A stretch of DNA of 64,000 nt from an uncultured Acetatifactor sp. (GTDB taxonomy: Bacteria > Bacillota > Clostridia > Lachnospirales > Lachnospiraceae), in assembly GCA_934426825.1 (NCBI GenBank), contig CAKRYI010000001.1:186001-250000 (forward strand). Direction: 5' to 3'. Below, in pieces: positions 27,750-37,232 of the stretch (its first letter is position 1; each line of letters starts with the position of its first letter). The notes under the pieces were generated by a model, which saw only the letters and a program-made list of their open reading frames with translations, did no database searches and had not been told where the DNA came from. The position numbers and the translations under genes are program-made.

Positions 27750-28693
27750 TATTTTGCCACCCCTTTCTTAAGACTTCTCTTCTCCTTCAAATACGGGATT
27801 GCCAGGAAGATTGCAACGACGATTGCCGAGAAAAGTTTCATATCTTCGGAAGGCATCTTTAACCACAATACGAACTGGTATACCATATAGTAGATAATGG
27901 CACCCAAAATAACAGAAATCAGGGTAAAGGCAAATGCCAGTTTTCTCTTGCTTGCAAATTTTCCAAACAATACTTCTCCGATAATAACCGCAGCCAGACC
28001 GATAACGATGGCACCACGGCCCATATTAACGTCTGCAGCGCCCTGGAACTGTGCATACATTCCGCCGCACAGACCAACCAGACCGTTGGAAATCATTAAC
28101 GCCAGCACTTTGATAAAGTTGGTGTTGATTCCCTGTGCTCTTGCCATATTGCCGTTACAGCCCGTAGCACGGATGGCATGTCCCTGCTCCGTACCGAAAT
28201 ACCAGTACATTGCAGCTACCACAAGCAGTAAAAAGAGAATCATTCCCACAAAGAAAACTACCTTGCTCACAGTACTTCCCGTTACATATCTCAAGGATAC
28301 TACCAAAGGATAGTTGTCTACACTGACAGGCTGATTGGATTTTCCCATAATATTCAGATTGATGGAATATAGGGAAATTTGCGTCAATATACTTGCCAGA
28401 ATTCCGGGGATTCCCAGACAGGTGTTCAAAAGTCCCGTCACCAATCCTGCCAGCATGCCTGCCAGAAAAGCAAAGGGAAGGGAAACAAGGGGGGACACTC
28501 CTGCACGAATCAGCATGACAGAGACGGCAGCTCCCGTTGCGATGGAACCATCCACCGTCAAATCAGCAAAATCAAGCAGTCGGAAGGTGATATACACTCC
28601 AAGTGCCATGATTCCCCAAATCATTCCCTGTGCGACAGAGCCGGGCAGCGCCCGAAACAGAGAGATTGGGTTTAGGGACATAAAATACTCCAT
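27749..28693 (-). CDS. ABC importer permease (TrpY-like)
   Basis: Start at ATG 28693, behind AGGAGGAAAG. The 314-residue protein has eight or so hydrophobic helices in the BPD_transp_2 pattern (MIWGIMALGVYITFRLLDFA, LVSLPFAFLAGMLAGLVTGL, ALMISNGLVGLCGGMYAQFQ). Related to the permeases of branched-chain and sugar ABC importers, it provides the channel for the adjacent ATPase and binding protein. Confidence 0.92.
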   Translation of the reverse strand: MEYFMSLNPISLFRALPGSVAQGMIWGIMALGVYITFRLLDFADLTVDGSIATGAAVSVMLIRAGVSPLVSLPFAFLAGMLAGLVTGLLNTCLGIPGILASILTQISLYSINLNIMGKSNQPVSVDNYPLVVSLRYVTGSTVSKVVFFVGMILFLLLVVAAMYWYFGTEQGHAIRATGCNGNMARAQGINTNFIKVLALMISNGLVGLCGGMYAQFQGAADVNMGRGAIVIGLAAVIIGEVLFGKFASKRKLAFAFTLISVILGAIIYYMVYQFVLWLKMPSEDMKLFSAIVVAIFLAIPYLKEKRSLKKGVAK

Positions 28694-28801
28694 TTTCTTT
28701 CCTCCTAAATACATTAATACATATTTAACATCAGATAGGGATAACGTAAAAATTACGCCATCCCTATCTGTAATGCCCTATTTTATTATGATTTCCGTAA
28801 T

Positions 28802-29764
28802 CTACTCTTCGATAGCCACATAATCATCCGGTACGGTAATGCCAAACTCTTCGCAAGTCTTTGCATTGTACTCTTTGGTGATGTTGGGAGCGTAACGAAC
28901 ATCCATGGTAGCAATGTCCTTGCCCTCAACCAGAATTTCGTATGCCATCTCGCCGGTAGCATAACCAAGGTCATAGTAGCTGATGGATAAGGTTGCTACG
29001 CCACAGCCCTTGCAGATACCCTCTTCTCCGGCAATTACAGGAATTTTAGCGGGATTTACGATATTGTATACTGTTTCCGTGCAGGAAGCCAGTGTGTTGT
29101 CGGTAGGGATATAAAGTACATCACAGTCTGCGATGGCAGAGGTTACAACGGACTGTACTTCGTTGGTGTCTGCGATAGCATACTGCTTATATGCAATGCC
29201 GTCAGCTTCCAGCGCTGCACTGAAAAGCTGTACCTGATACAGGGAGTTTGCCTCGGCGGAGCAATACAGAATACCAACCTGTTTTACATCCGGGAACAGC
29301 TCTAACAGCATTTTTTCCTGCTCATCAATGGGTGCCAAATCGGAAGTACCGGAAATGTTTCTTCCGGTGGAACCGGTCCAGTCACTGATTTCCAGTGCGG
29401 TTGCATAATCGGTTACGGAAGTTCCCAGAATGGGAATGGTGGTTGTAGCAGCCGCTGCACTCTGCAGAGGAGAGGTTGCGTTTGCCAGAATCAAATCCAC
29501 ACCGTTGGATACAAAACCATTGCAGATGGTCGCACTGGTGGTCTGCTCACCCTGAGCATTCTGAACATCAAATTTTACATTGTCACCCAGCTTATCTTTT
29601 AAAGCTGCCTGAAAACCTTCGGTAGCAGCGTCAAGAGCGGGATGCTCCAACAACTGGCAGATACCGATGTTGTAGGTCTTTTCTGCACTTCCGCTTCCAC
29701 AGCCGGTCAGAACAGAAGCTGCCATTGCAACGACAAGTAATACAGATAATAATTTTTTCTTCAT
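28802..29764 (-). CDS. ABC importer substrate-binding lipoprotein (ABC_sub_bind family)
   Basis: A 320-residue protein with a lipoprotein signal (lipobox LTGC) and the ABC_sub_bind fold (YNIGICQLLEHPALDAATEG, ILANATSPLQSAAAATTTIP, VGILYCSAEANS). Such proteins bind small amino-acid-like ligands, for example tryptophan or tyrosine. It is the first gene of its operon and has its own clear promoter. The 108-base gap to the permease has a short TAGGGATGG inverted pair (28736-28764) that could act as an attenuating hairpin. Confidence 0.92.
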   Translation of the reverse strand: MKKKLLSVLLVVAMAASVLTGCGSGSAEKTYNIGICQLLEHPALDAATEGFQAALKDKLGDNVKFDVQNAQGEQTTSATICNGFVSNGVDLILANATSPLQSAAAATTTIPILGTSVTDYATALEISDWTGSTGRNISGTSDLAPIDEQEKMLLELFPDVKQVGILYCSAEANSLYQVQLFSAALEADGIAYKQYAIADTNEVQSVVTSAIADCDVLYIPTDNTLASCTETVYNIVNPAKIPVIAGEEGICKGCGVATLSISYYDLGYATGEMAYEILVEGKDIATMDVRYAPNITKEYNAKTCEEFGITVPDDYVAIEE

Positions 29765-29797
29765 TGTAGTTTCCTCCCTTAGTGTTTTAATGCTTTG

Positions 29798-29811
29798 ACG
29801 TTTTAAAGCGT
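29798..29811. promoter_or_regulatory. near-palindromic site in the importer leader
   Basis: ACGTTTTAAAGCGT is a palindrome with one mismatched pair, between the promoter and the binding-protein gene. It could be an operator; evidence is the symmetry only. Confidence 0.3.
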
Positions 29812-29826
29812 AACACCGTTGGGATT

Positions 29827-29855
29827 ATTGTAGCGTATTTTATTTCATTCGTCAA
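29827..29855 (-). promoter_or_regulatory. promoter for the TrpXYZ-type importer
   Basis: Minus strand TTGACG (29850-29855), 17-base spacer, TACAAT (29827-29832), about 60 bases upstream of the binding-protein start. Confidence 0.75.
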
Positions 29856-29874
29856 CGCTAAAGTAATTCTTTTT

Positions 29875-30546
29875 TTACTGACATTTTTTGCAGACAATAC
29901 GGTTCGCATTCTTAAAGATATGTCCTTCGGGAATCACGCCCCTCACACAGGAGGTCGGATAAACGTTGGAATTGCGTCCGATTACGGTGCCGGGATTTAA
30001 TACGCTGTTGCAGCCGACTTCCACGCAGTCACCGAGCATTGCGCCCATTTTTTTCAAACCGGTCTCGTATAAAGTATCTCCGTCTTTTACAACCACAAGG
30101 GTCTTATCACTCTTCACATTGGAGGTAATGGAGCCGGCGCCCATATGTGCTTTGTAGCCGAGAATACTGTCACCCACATAATTGTAATGGGGAACCTGTA
30201 CTTTGTTGAAAAGAATCACGTTCTTTAACTCCGTGGAATTTCCCACCACGGCACCTTTTCCCACAATGGCATTTCCTCTGACAAAGGCACAGTGGCGGAT
30301 TTCCGCATCCTCATCCACAATCAGGGGGCCGTTTAAGCACGCTGTCGGCGCCACGGTTGCACTCTTGGCAACCCAGATGTTTTCTCCGCGCTTTTCGTAT
30401 AACTCCTCCGGGAGTGTTTCCCCTAATTTCAAAATAAAGTCATGTATGTTTGGGAGTACCTCCCACGGGTAAGTTGCACTCTCCATAAGTTCGGAGGCGA
30501 TAGTTTCCTTTAAATCATATAAATCGGATATGGTAATCTGTGTCAT
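29875..30546 (-). CDS. left-handed beta-helix protein related to the GlmU C-terminal domain
   Basis: ATG 30546 is preferred over GTG 30555 because GGAAGG lies eight bases before it. The 223-residue product consists mostly of hexapeptide repeats (IRHCAFVRGNAIVGKGAVVG, KAHMGAGSITSNVK, GCNSVLNPGTVIGRNSNVYP), like the acetyltransferase half of GlmU. The nucleotidyltransferase half is missing, so names such as UDP-GlcNAc pyrophosphorylase are probably misleading. An acyl- or acetyltransferase acting on a nucleotide sugar is possible. It ends with a CKKC motif. The gene lies 22 bases after topB. Confidence 0.85.
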   Translation of the reverse strand: MTQITISDLYDLKETIASELMESATYPWEVLPNIHDFILKLGETLPEELYEKRGENIWVAKSATVAPTACLNGPLIVDEDAEIRHCAFVRGNAIVGKGAVVGNSTELKNVILFNKVQVPHYNYVGDSILGYKAHMGAGSITSNVKSDKTLVVVKDGDTLYETGLKKMGAMLGDCVEVGCNSVLNPGTVIGRNSNVYPTSCVRGVIPEGHIFKNANRIVCKKCQ

Positions 30547-30568
30547 GGCATGCACCTTCCTTTTTGAT

Positions 30569-32593
30569 TTATTTCTTTTTATAATTCAGTTCCGCCGCCT
30601 GAAACTGCCCGTACAGCGCCCGCTGGTTGTTGAGCTGCTTTACAATGTTGGTACGTCTTGTCACAAAATCCGACAGCTTTTTCATGTATTCGTCCGACGT
30701 AATATTGCCGTCCGCCACCAGCGTCAGTCCCTTTTCCCAGCTTGCCGTCAGCGCCGGGTCTAATAAGGGACGGATGGAACCGTTTACCACATCATAAACC
30801 ATTTCGCCCATCAGCGTCGGAGTCAGTACCTGCGTTTTCTTATTCAGGGCAAGGTATTCGATATTCACCAGTTTTTTCAGGATTTCCGCCCTGGTAGCAC
30901 TGGTGCCGATTCCGCTTCCCTTTATCTGGGCACGCAGTTCCTCGTCCTCAATAAACTGTCCGGCATTTTCCATAGTGAGAATAATGCTTCCGGAAGTATA
31001 GCGTTTCGGCGGGGAAGTTTCCCCTTCCTTGATTTCATAAGTGTCAATGCCCACCGGTGCTCCTTTTTTCAGGGAAAGCAGTTGCTTCATAAACTCCGCA
31101 TCGCACTTTTCTTCCGGTGCATCACCCTCACCGTTGTCCTTGCCGGATTCGGTGTTATCGGTGTTTGTTTGTTTAGAGGGTGGTGTGGAAACTTTTAAAT
31201 AGCCTTCCTCTGCCAGCACTTTGAAATTGGCGTAGAACTTCTCTTTTCCCACTTTCACGCAGAGAGCAAATTTCTGATAAACCGCAGGGGGATAAAAAAT
31301 ACTTAAAAACCTACGCACAATCAGTTCGTAAACCTTCGCCGAGGTAGGGGCTAACGAACCTAAGTTATTCAGACCCTGTCCGGTAGGAATAATAGCGTAG
31401 TGATCCGTTATCTGTTTGTCGTTCACATAACGGGTTTTTGCCAGATTTTTATAGGTTCCCTTTTCCAGAATTTCCGCCGCAAACGCACCGGTACTGTGCA
31501 GTGCCTTAAGACCGCCGATATTTTTGTGTATCTCCTTTGCCACCGCTGTGGAAAGCACTCTCGCATCGGTTCGGGGGTATGTCACCAGCTTTTTCTCGTA
31601 TAGTTCCTGAATAATCCGAAGCGTCTCGTCCGGGCTGATTTTAAACAGCTTGGAGCAGTCGTTCTGCGCCTCCGCCAGATTGTACAAAAGCGGCGGATTT
31701 TTATTTTCCTTTTTGTGTTCGATACTTTCCAGCAGAATTTCTTCCGGCGGAACGGTTTTTAACAGCTCAATCAAAGATTCAGCGTCTTTTCTTTCTTTGA
31801 AACCGTTCTCCTTATACAATAGAGGTGATGCAAAAAATTGAGAACCCTCCACCGCTTTCCACTCACCGGTAAAAGGCTTTTGCTGTAAGGTGAAATTGCC
31901 GATAACACGGTAAAAGGGAGTCTTTACAAAGGAGCGGATTTCCCGTTCTCTGTTGACAATCATTCCCAGAACACATGTCATAACGCGACCGACCGAAATG
32001 ACAGCCTTGTCTCTTTTCAGATAATCCTTCACGGTTCTGCCGTATTTGAGTGTCAGAACCCTTGAAAAGTTGATACCCATGAGGTAGTCTTCCTTCGCCC
32101 GAAGGTATGCGGCGCTGCTCAGGTTATCATACTCCGACAAATCCTTCGCCTCGCGGATACCGCGCAAGATCTCCTCCTCTGTCTGGGAGTCAATCCACAC
32201 TCGCTTCCGCTCTTTTCCGTGAACTCCCGACATCTGTTCCACCAGACGGTAAATGTACTCTCCCTCCCGCCCGGAGTCGGTGCAGACGTAAATGGTAGTC
32301 ACGTCCGCACGGTTCAGCAGACTGCTTACAATGCTGTATTGTTTCTTGGAACTTTCAATGACTTCATATCGGAAAGTATCCGGGATAAAAGGAACGGTAT
32401 CAAAGCTCCATCTTCTCAGGCTTTCGTCATATGCCTCCGGGTAACTCATGGTAATCAGGTGTCCCACACACCATGTAACAATCGCTTCCTCTGATTCCAT
32501 GTACCCGTCCATTGATTTCATACGGTATTTCAATGCGTTTACAAATTCTCTTGCAACACTCGGTTTTTCTGCAATAAATAAACTTTTGCCCAC
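30569..32593 (-). CDS. topB: DNA topoisomerase III (type IA)
   Basis: A 674-residue type IA topoisomerase starting at GTG behind AAAGGAAG. The Toprim domain has AEKPS near the N-terminus and CTDSGREGE (residues 104-112). The active-site tyrosine is Y339 in LVTYPRTDARVLS. The C-terminal part has no zinc-finger cluster, unlike TopA. It relaxes or decatenates DNA through single-strand passage. A stretch rich in Thr/Asn/Gly/Asp (QTNTDNTESGKDNGEGDAPE) interrupts the domain, a likely flexible insertion. Confidence 0.93.
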   Translation of the reverse strand: MGKSLFIAEKPSVAREFVNALKYRMKSMDGYMESEEAIVTWCVGHLITMSYPEAYDESLRRWSFDTVPFIPDTFRYEVIESSKKQYSIVSSLLNRADVTTIYVCTDSGREGEYIYRLVEQMSGVHGKERKRVWIDSQTEEEILRGIREAKDLSEYDNLSSAAYLRAKEDYLMGINFSRVLTLKYGRTVKDYLKRDKAVISVGRVMTCVLGMIVNREREIRSFVKTPFYRVIGNFTLQQKPFTGEWKAVEGSQFFASPLLYKENGFKERKDAESLIELLKTVPPEEILLESIEHKKENKNPPLLYNLAEAQNDCSKLFKISPDETLRIIQELYEKKLVTYPRTDARVLSTAVAKEIHKNIGGLKALHSTGAFAAEILEKGTYKNLAKTRYVNDKQITDHYAIIPTGQGLNNLGSLAPTSAKVYELIVRRFLSIFYPPAVYQKFALCVKVGKEKFYANFKVLAEEGYLKVSTPPSKQTNTDNTESGKDNGEGDAPEEKCDAEFMKQLLSLKKGAPVGIDTYEIKEGETSPPKRYTSGSIILTMENAGQFIEDEELRAQIKGSGIGTSATRAEILKKLVNIEYLALNKKTQVLTPTLMGEMVYDVVNGSIRPLLDPALTASWEKGLTLVADGNITSDEYMKKLSDFVTRRTNIVKQLNNQRALYGQFQAAELNYKKK

Positions 32594-32615
32594 AAATCTA
32601 CTTCCTTTAGTTTCC

Positions 32616-34340
32616 TCATATCATTGACCGGAGCAGTTCCTCTATCTGCTCCGAACTTTGGGGCTTTCCAAAGAAAAATCCCTGAATCACGTCACAGCCG
32701 ATGGCGTGCAGATATTCATACTGCTGCTCCTGCTCCACGCCCTCCGCGATGGACTCGAATCCCAATGCCTTTACCATATTGATAATGGACTCCGTGATAA
32801 TTCTGGTGGCGGAATCCGAAAGTACGGTATCGATAAAGGACTTATCAATTTTCAGTGTGTCAATCGGCAGCTCTTTCAAATAAGAAAGTGATGAAAATCC
32901 GGTTCCAAAATCATCTAACGAAATTTTGATTCCGTATTCCTTCAAAATTTTCAGCTTTTCAAGAATCGGTTTGAAATTATCAATCAAAATGCTCTCGGTG
33001 ATTTCCAGTTCCACCACACCGGGATCCACCTGATAACGATTGAGAATCTCCATCAGTCCCTCCACACAATTATCCTTGGAGAATTGTACAGCGGAAATAT
33101 TGATGGATAAAATAAAATCTGCCCCATATTCCGCCTGCCATTTGGCATACTGACTGATACTTTGTTCCACAACCCAGCGTCCGATAGCCAGAATGGAACC
33201 TGTCTTTTCCGCCAGCGGAATAAAAAAGGACGGAGGAATATAATGTCCCGGCGTATCCTGCCAGCGAATCAGAACCTCCAATCCGCGCAGTCTCTGATTT
33301 CCGGCATAATACTGGGGTTGATAATTCAGTTCAAAGGATTTATTGAAAACAGCTTCCTTGAGTTTGTTTTCCATTTCCACCGTATCCATGAAATCCTGAA
33401 GGATAGGGGCGTTGAAATACTGGATTCTGTTTTTGCCAAGCGCTTTCTTTCCCTTAAACATGACGATTTCGGCACAGTTAATCAGTTCCAGTGCCGATTG
33501 CGCCGCTTCCGGGTACTCCGCCACACCGACACTGACCGTGATTTTCAGTTCCTGACCGCCGCTTAGGCGGAACGCTTCTCTGGTTCTCTGCTGAATGGCG
33601 TGGTGAATGGTTTCCACGCTGCGGCTGCCCACCGGATTGTAAATTGCCATACAATACACGTCGCTGTTTAAGTGGCATACAATAATATTTTCGTCGCATA
33701 ATTCCTTTAAAAATGCGCCAAAAAGCTGTACCAGTTCGTCACCGATAATGATACCCAGTCCGTCATTTACTTTTCTGAAGTCATCAATATCTAAAATCAG
33801 CACACTGACAATGCTGTTTTCATCCTCTGCCTTGCGCAGAAAATTTCCCAGCAGATGGACAAAATAGTTGCGGTTATACAATCCCGTCAAATCGTCATAG
33901 TATGCCATATATTTCAGTTCTTCGTTTTGGGATTTATACGTGGTTATATTGTCGATATTTATGATTTTATCAGCAGGCTGCCCGTTCACATCATAGACAA
34001 TATGGACATTGAAACGCAGCCATATGCGTGAATCTTTCAGCATACAGTCTGTTGCAGCAGATATTTCTCCTCTTTTTTCCGGATAAAAAGCGTCTCTTAA
34101 AGACATGACATGCTGTTCATCCACCATATCAAAAATTTTCTCTGTTTCCCGGATGTCCCGGATGTCAAAGTCAAAAAAATCATGCCATTTTCCGAGGGTA
34201 ACTATTTCATTCTTCTCAAAAGAGTAATACAAAAATGCACTGGAAACCGTATCGCATATGATTTGATACATTCTTTCGCGTGCAGACAGCTTTTGATTCA
34301 TCGCTTTCAATAAATCAAGCTGATAACGTAATTCATTCAT
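32616..34340 (-). CDS. EAL phosphodiesterase with degenerate GGDEF domain
   Basis: Start placed at ATG 34340: the longer frame would begin inside the asd terminator hairpin. The 574-residue protein has a PAS-like N-terminal region (about residues 20-140), a GGDEF domain and a C-terminal EAL domain. The GGDEF signature position reads NSDVY (HLNSDVYCMAIY), so diguanylate cyclase activity is probably lost. The EAL domain keeps the key motifs: EVL in place of EAL, ITESILID, DDFGTGFSSL, AEGVE and QGFFFGKP. It should hydrolyse cyclic di-GMP. No membrane segment is seen. Confidence 0.92.
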   Translation of the reverse strand: MNELRYQLDLLKAMNQKLSARERMYQIICDTVSSAFLYYSFEKNEIVTLGKWHDFFDFDIRDIRETEKIFDMVDEQHVMSLRDAFYPEKRGEISAATDCMLKDSRIWLRFNVHIVYDVNGQPADKIINIDNITTYKSQNEELKYMAYYDDLTGLYNRNYFVHLLGNFLRKAEDENSIVSVLILDIDDFRKVNDGLGIIIGDELVQLFGAFLKELCDENIIVCHLNSDVYCMAIYNPVGSRSVETIHHAIQQRTREAFRLSGGQELKITVSVGVAEYPEAAQSALELINCAEIVMFKGKKALGKNRIQYFNAPILQDFMDTVEMENKLKEAVFNKSFELNYQPQYYAGNQRLRGLEVLIRWQDTPGHYIPPSFFIPLAEKTGSILAIGRWVVEQSISQYAKWQAEYGADFILSINISAVQFSKDNCVEGLMEILNRYQVDPGVVELEITESILIDNFKPILEKLKILKEYGIKISLDDFGTGFSSLSYLKELPIDTLKIDKSFIDTVLSDSATRIITESIINMVKALGFESIAEGVEQEQQYEYLHAIGCDVIQGFFFGKPQSSEQIEELLRSMI

Positions 34341-34377
34341 ATTATGTACCCGTCTATCCCCATCAACCAACTGTATT

Positions 34378-34422
34378 AAAAACAGATGAGACGGTGTTCC
34401 ACCCCGCAAAGAGTGGAACACC
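34378..34422 (-). terminator. terminator after asd
   Basis: A perfect 10-bp stem (GGTGTTCCAC at 34413-34422 read on the minus strand, paired with 34393-34402) follows the asd stop by seven bases; TGTTTTTAAT comes ten bases after the stem. It separates asd from the GGDEF-EAL gene. Confidence 0.7.
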
Positions 34423-34428
34423 TGCAAT

Positions 34429-35514
34429 TTACTTCTTTGTGATATAGCCCTGAGCCTTCAACAGTTCGGCACACAGAACAGCTCCGCCTGCGGCACCGCG
34501 CACGGTGTTGTGGGAAAGTCCGACAAATTTGTAATCATAAACCGTATCCTCGCGAAGTCTGCCGACGCTGATACCCATGCCGTTTTCAAAGTTCACATCC
34601 ATGGCAACCTGAGGTCTGTTGTCCTCCTCAAGATACTGGATGAACTGCTTGGGAGCGCTGGGAAGATTCAATCTCTGAGGCTCTCCGCTGAAAGAAACCA
34701 GTTTCTCAATCAACTGCTCTTTGGTAGGTTTTTTCTTAAATTTCACAAATACGGCTGCGGTATGTCCGTTGAGAACCGGCACACGGATACACTGGCAAGT
34801 GATAACCGGACTGGTAGCGGGAACAATCACGCCGTCCTCAATTTTACCCCAGATACGGAGAGGCTCTTTCTCGCTCTTCTCCTCCTCGCCGCCGATATAA
34901 GGAATAATATTTCCAACCATTTCCGGCCAGTCTTTGAAAGTCTTGCCGGCACCGGAAATTGCCTGATAAGTGGTTGCAACCACCTCGTAAGGCTCAAACT
35001 CTTTCCATGCGGTCAGCACGGGTGCATAACTCTGAATGGAGCAGTTCGGTTTTACGGCAATGAAACCTCTGGTAGTTCCCAGACGCTTTTTCTGGAAATC
35101 GATAACCTGCATATGCTCCGGATTGATTTCAGGAACAACCATGGGAACATCGGGTGTCCATCTGTGGGCACTGTTGTTGGAAACAACGGGAGTTTCTGTC
35201 TTAGCGTACTCCTCCTCGATTTTCTTGATTTCCTCTTTGGTCATATCTACAGCGCTGAATACGAAATCTACTTCAGCAGCTACTTTTTCTACTTCATTGA
35301 CGTTCATTACCACAATTTTTTTCACAGCTTCCGGCATGGGGGTATCCATTTTCCATCTGTCACCCACTGCATCCTCGTAAGTCTTGCCTGCGGAACGGGG
35401 ACTTGCTGCAATCGTAGTCACTTCAAACCAGGGATGATTCTCCAACAGAGAGATAAATCTCTGTCCAACCATACCGGTTCCGCCTAAAATACCAACTTTT
35501 AATTTCTCGCTCAT
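34429..35514 (-). CDS. asd: aspartate-semialdehyde dehydrogenase
   Basis: A 361-residue enzyme that makes aspartate semialdehyde for lysine/diaminopimelate, threonine and methionine. The nucleotide-binding motif is GILGGTGMVGQRF and the catalytic cysteine is C158 in KPNCSIQ; the other active-site residues lie in AISGAGKTF and NGHTAAVFV. The sequence is of the archaeal/fungal-like class (longer, with the SNNSAHR motif). It follows argH by 121 bases and ends in its own terminator. Confidence 0.96.
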   Translation of the reverse strand: MSEKLKVGILGGTGMVGQRFISLLENHPWFEVTTIAASPRSAGKTYEDAVGDRWKMDTPMPEAVKKIVVMNVNEVEKVAAEVDFVFSAVDMTKEEIKKIEEEYAKTETPVVSNNSAHRWTPDVPMVVPEINPEHMQVIDFQKKRLGTTRGFIAVKPNCSIQSYAPVLTAWKEFEPYEVVATTYQAISGAGKTFKDWPEMVGNIIPYIGGEEEKSEKEPLRIWGKIEDGVIVPATSPVITCQCIRVPVLNGHTAAVFVKFKKKPTKEQLIEKLVSFSGEPQRLNLPSAPKQFIQYLEEDNRPQVAMDVNFENGMGISVGRLREDTVYDYKFVGLSHNTVRGAAGGAVLCAELLKAQGYITKK

Positions 35515-35527
35515 GTTTCCTCCTCAT

Positions 35528-35543
35528 AGCAGATTTCTCTGCT
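35528..35543 (-). promoter_or_regulatory. GAAA-tetraloop hairpin upstream of asd
   Basis: On the minus strand AGCAGA-GAAA-TCTGCT forms a perfect six-pair hairpin ending just before the asd ribosome binding site (GAGGAGG). It may stabilise the mRNA or present the site. Confidence 0.4.
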
Positions 35544-35635
35544 CCTTATTATTTTATACCAACCGGAAACCGATTTGACGGCTCCCGTGAATGTATCCTG
35601 TTTGTACAAAACGTTGTCTTGTCGTTTCTTATTTG

Positions 35636-37066
35636 TTACTCTTCCATCTTCCGGCGCAGTGCCTCGCTGTCCGTGTCGAAATGAATGGATTCCTGTGCAA
35701 GATATTCCTTGTGCTTTGCAATGACCTGTTTCATTGCCTCCGGACCGGGTGCACCGATAGTCAGACGCTTCTCCACGCAGGTCTTTAAGGAAACCGCATC
35801 ATAAATATCCGGGCCGAATTTATCGCTGATGGACTGTAACTCTTCCAGACTCAGTGCATCAATGGAGGTATTTTTATCAATACAGTACAGCACCAGTCTG
35901 CCGATAATGCCGTGGGCATCACGGAAAGGAACTCCCTTATTTACCAGATAGTCGGCAGCGTCCGTTGCGTTGGTAAATCCGTTCATGGCACTTGCCGCCA
36001 TGCGATCCTTCTTAAACTTCATAGTGCGGAGCATTCCGGTGAACAAATCCACGCAGTCCATCACAGTGTCCATGGCATCAAAGGCAACTTCCTTATCTTC
36101 CTGCATATCCTTGTTGTACGCAAGAGGAATGCCTTTCATGGTAGTGAGTAAGGACATCAGCGCTCCGTACACGCGTCCGGTTTTGCCTCTCACCAGCTCT
36201 GCAATATCCGGATTCTTTTTCTGGGGCATGATGCTGCTTCCGGTGGAATATGCGTCATCAATCTCCACAAACTGATATTCGTTGGAGTTCCAGATAATAA
36301 TCTCCTCGCTGAAACGGCTTAAGTGCATCATAATCGTGGAAAGCGCCGCTAAAAACTCAATCAGATAATCTCTGTCGGACACGGAATCCATGCTGTTCAA
36401 GGTAGGACCCTCAAATCCCATCAACGACGCTGTGTAATTGCGGTCAAGCGGATAAGTGGTTCCCGCAAGAGCGCCGGCACCCAACGGGCAGTAATTCATG
36501 CGATAGAAAATATCCCGCAGACGAAGCCTGTCCCTCTTAAACATTTCAAAATATGCTCCGTAGTGGTGTGCCAGTGTAATGGGCTGTGCCTTCTGCAAAT
36601 GGGTAAAGCCGGGCATGAACGTCTCTAAATTATTTTCCATGGTATCAAGAAGCACTTTTAAAAGTTCCTGCAAAAGCGCATCTGTCTCCAATACTTTCTG
36701 TCTGGTGTACAAACGCATATCCAGCGCCACCTGATCGTTGCGGCTTCTTCCGGTGTGGAGTTTCTTGCCGGCGTCGCCAATCCGGTCAATCAGATTCGCC
36801 TCCACAAAGCTGTGGACATCCTCGTATTCATCCGTGATTTCCAGCTTTCCGTTTTCCACATCCTCACGGATGCCAGTCAGCCCCCGGATAATGGAGTCCT
36901 TTTCTTCGTTTGTGAGAATTCCCTGCTTTGCCAGCATTACCACATGGGCAATGCTTCCGGTAATATCCTGTGTCAGTAATCTTTTATCAAAATGAATGGA
37001 CGCATTAAAAGCATAAACCTTTTCCTCGGTTGCCTTTGTAAAACGTCCTCCCCATAACTGTGCCAT
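35636..37066 (-). CDS. argH: argininosuccinate lyase
   Basis: Start at ATG 37066, behind AGGAGAGCG, 20 codons inside the longest frame. The 476-residue fumarase/aspartase-superfamily enzyme splits argininosuccinate into arginine and fumarate. It begins MAQLWGGRFTK; other family landmarks are the HTGRSRNDQVALD region and the signature GSSIMPQKKNPD. argG is not adjacent. It has its own promoter, divergent from the ABC ATPase gene. Confidence 0.97.
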   Translation of the reverse strand: MAQLWGGRFTKATEEKVYAFNASIHFDKRLLTQDITGSIAHVVMLAKQGILTNEEKDSIIRGLTGIREDVENGKLEITDEYEDVHSFVEANLIDRIGDAGKKLHTGRSRNDQVALDMRLYTRQKVLETDALLQELLKVLLDTMENNLETFMPGFTHLQKAQPITLAHHYGAYFEMFKRDRLRLRDIFYRMNYCPLGAGALAGTTYPLDRNYTASLMGFEGPTLNSMDSVSDRDYLIEFLAALSTIMMHLSRFSEEIIIWNSNEYQFVEIDDAYSTGSSIMPQKKNPDIAELVRGKTGRVYGALMSLLTTMKGIPLAYNKDMQEDKEVAFDAMDTVMDCVDLFTGMLRTMKFKKDRMAASAMNGFTNATDAADYLVNKGVPFRDAHGIIGRLVLYCIDKNTSIDALSLEELQSISDKFGPDIYDAVSLKTCVEKRLTIGAPGPEAMKQVIAKHKEYLAQESIHFDTDSEALRRKMEE

Positions 37067-37116
37067 AAGCGCTCTCCTGTCGAAAATAGTGTTTCGGGCG
37101 ATTAAGCCTAGATTTG

Positions 37117-37145
37117 ATATTACCATAAATAAGAAATTATTGCAA
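37117..37145 (-). promoter_or_regulatory. promoter for argH
   Basis: Minus strand TTGCAA (37140-37145), 17-base spacer, TAATAT (37117-37122), about 50 bases upstream of the start. Confidence 0.6.
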
Positions 37146-37232
37146 TAACGCCCACTTATTTCACAACACCTTTTTCACACCGTTTTCATATGATGTAATA
37201 AAACATTTATGAAAAAGAAGGGGCATTTTTCC

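Noticed and set aside
34510..35487. 325-codon plus-strand open frame opposite asd
   Set aside because: asd is certain by its motifs and this frame is its complement, without family motifs or a good start site.
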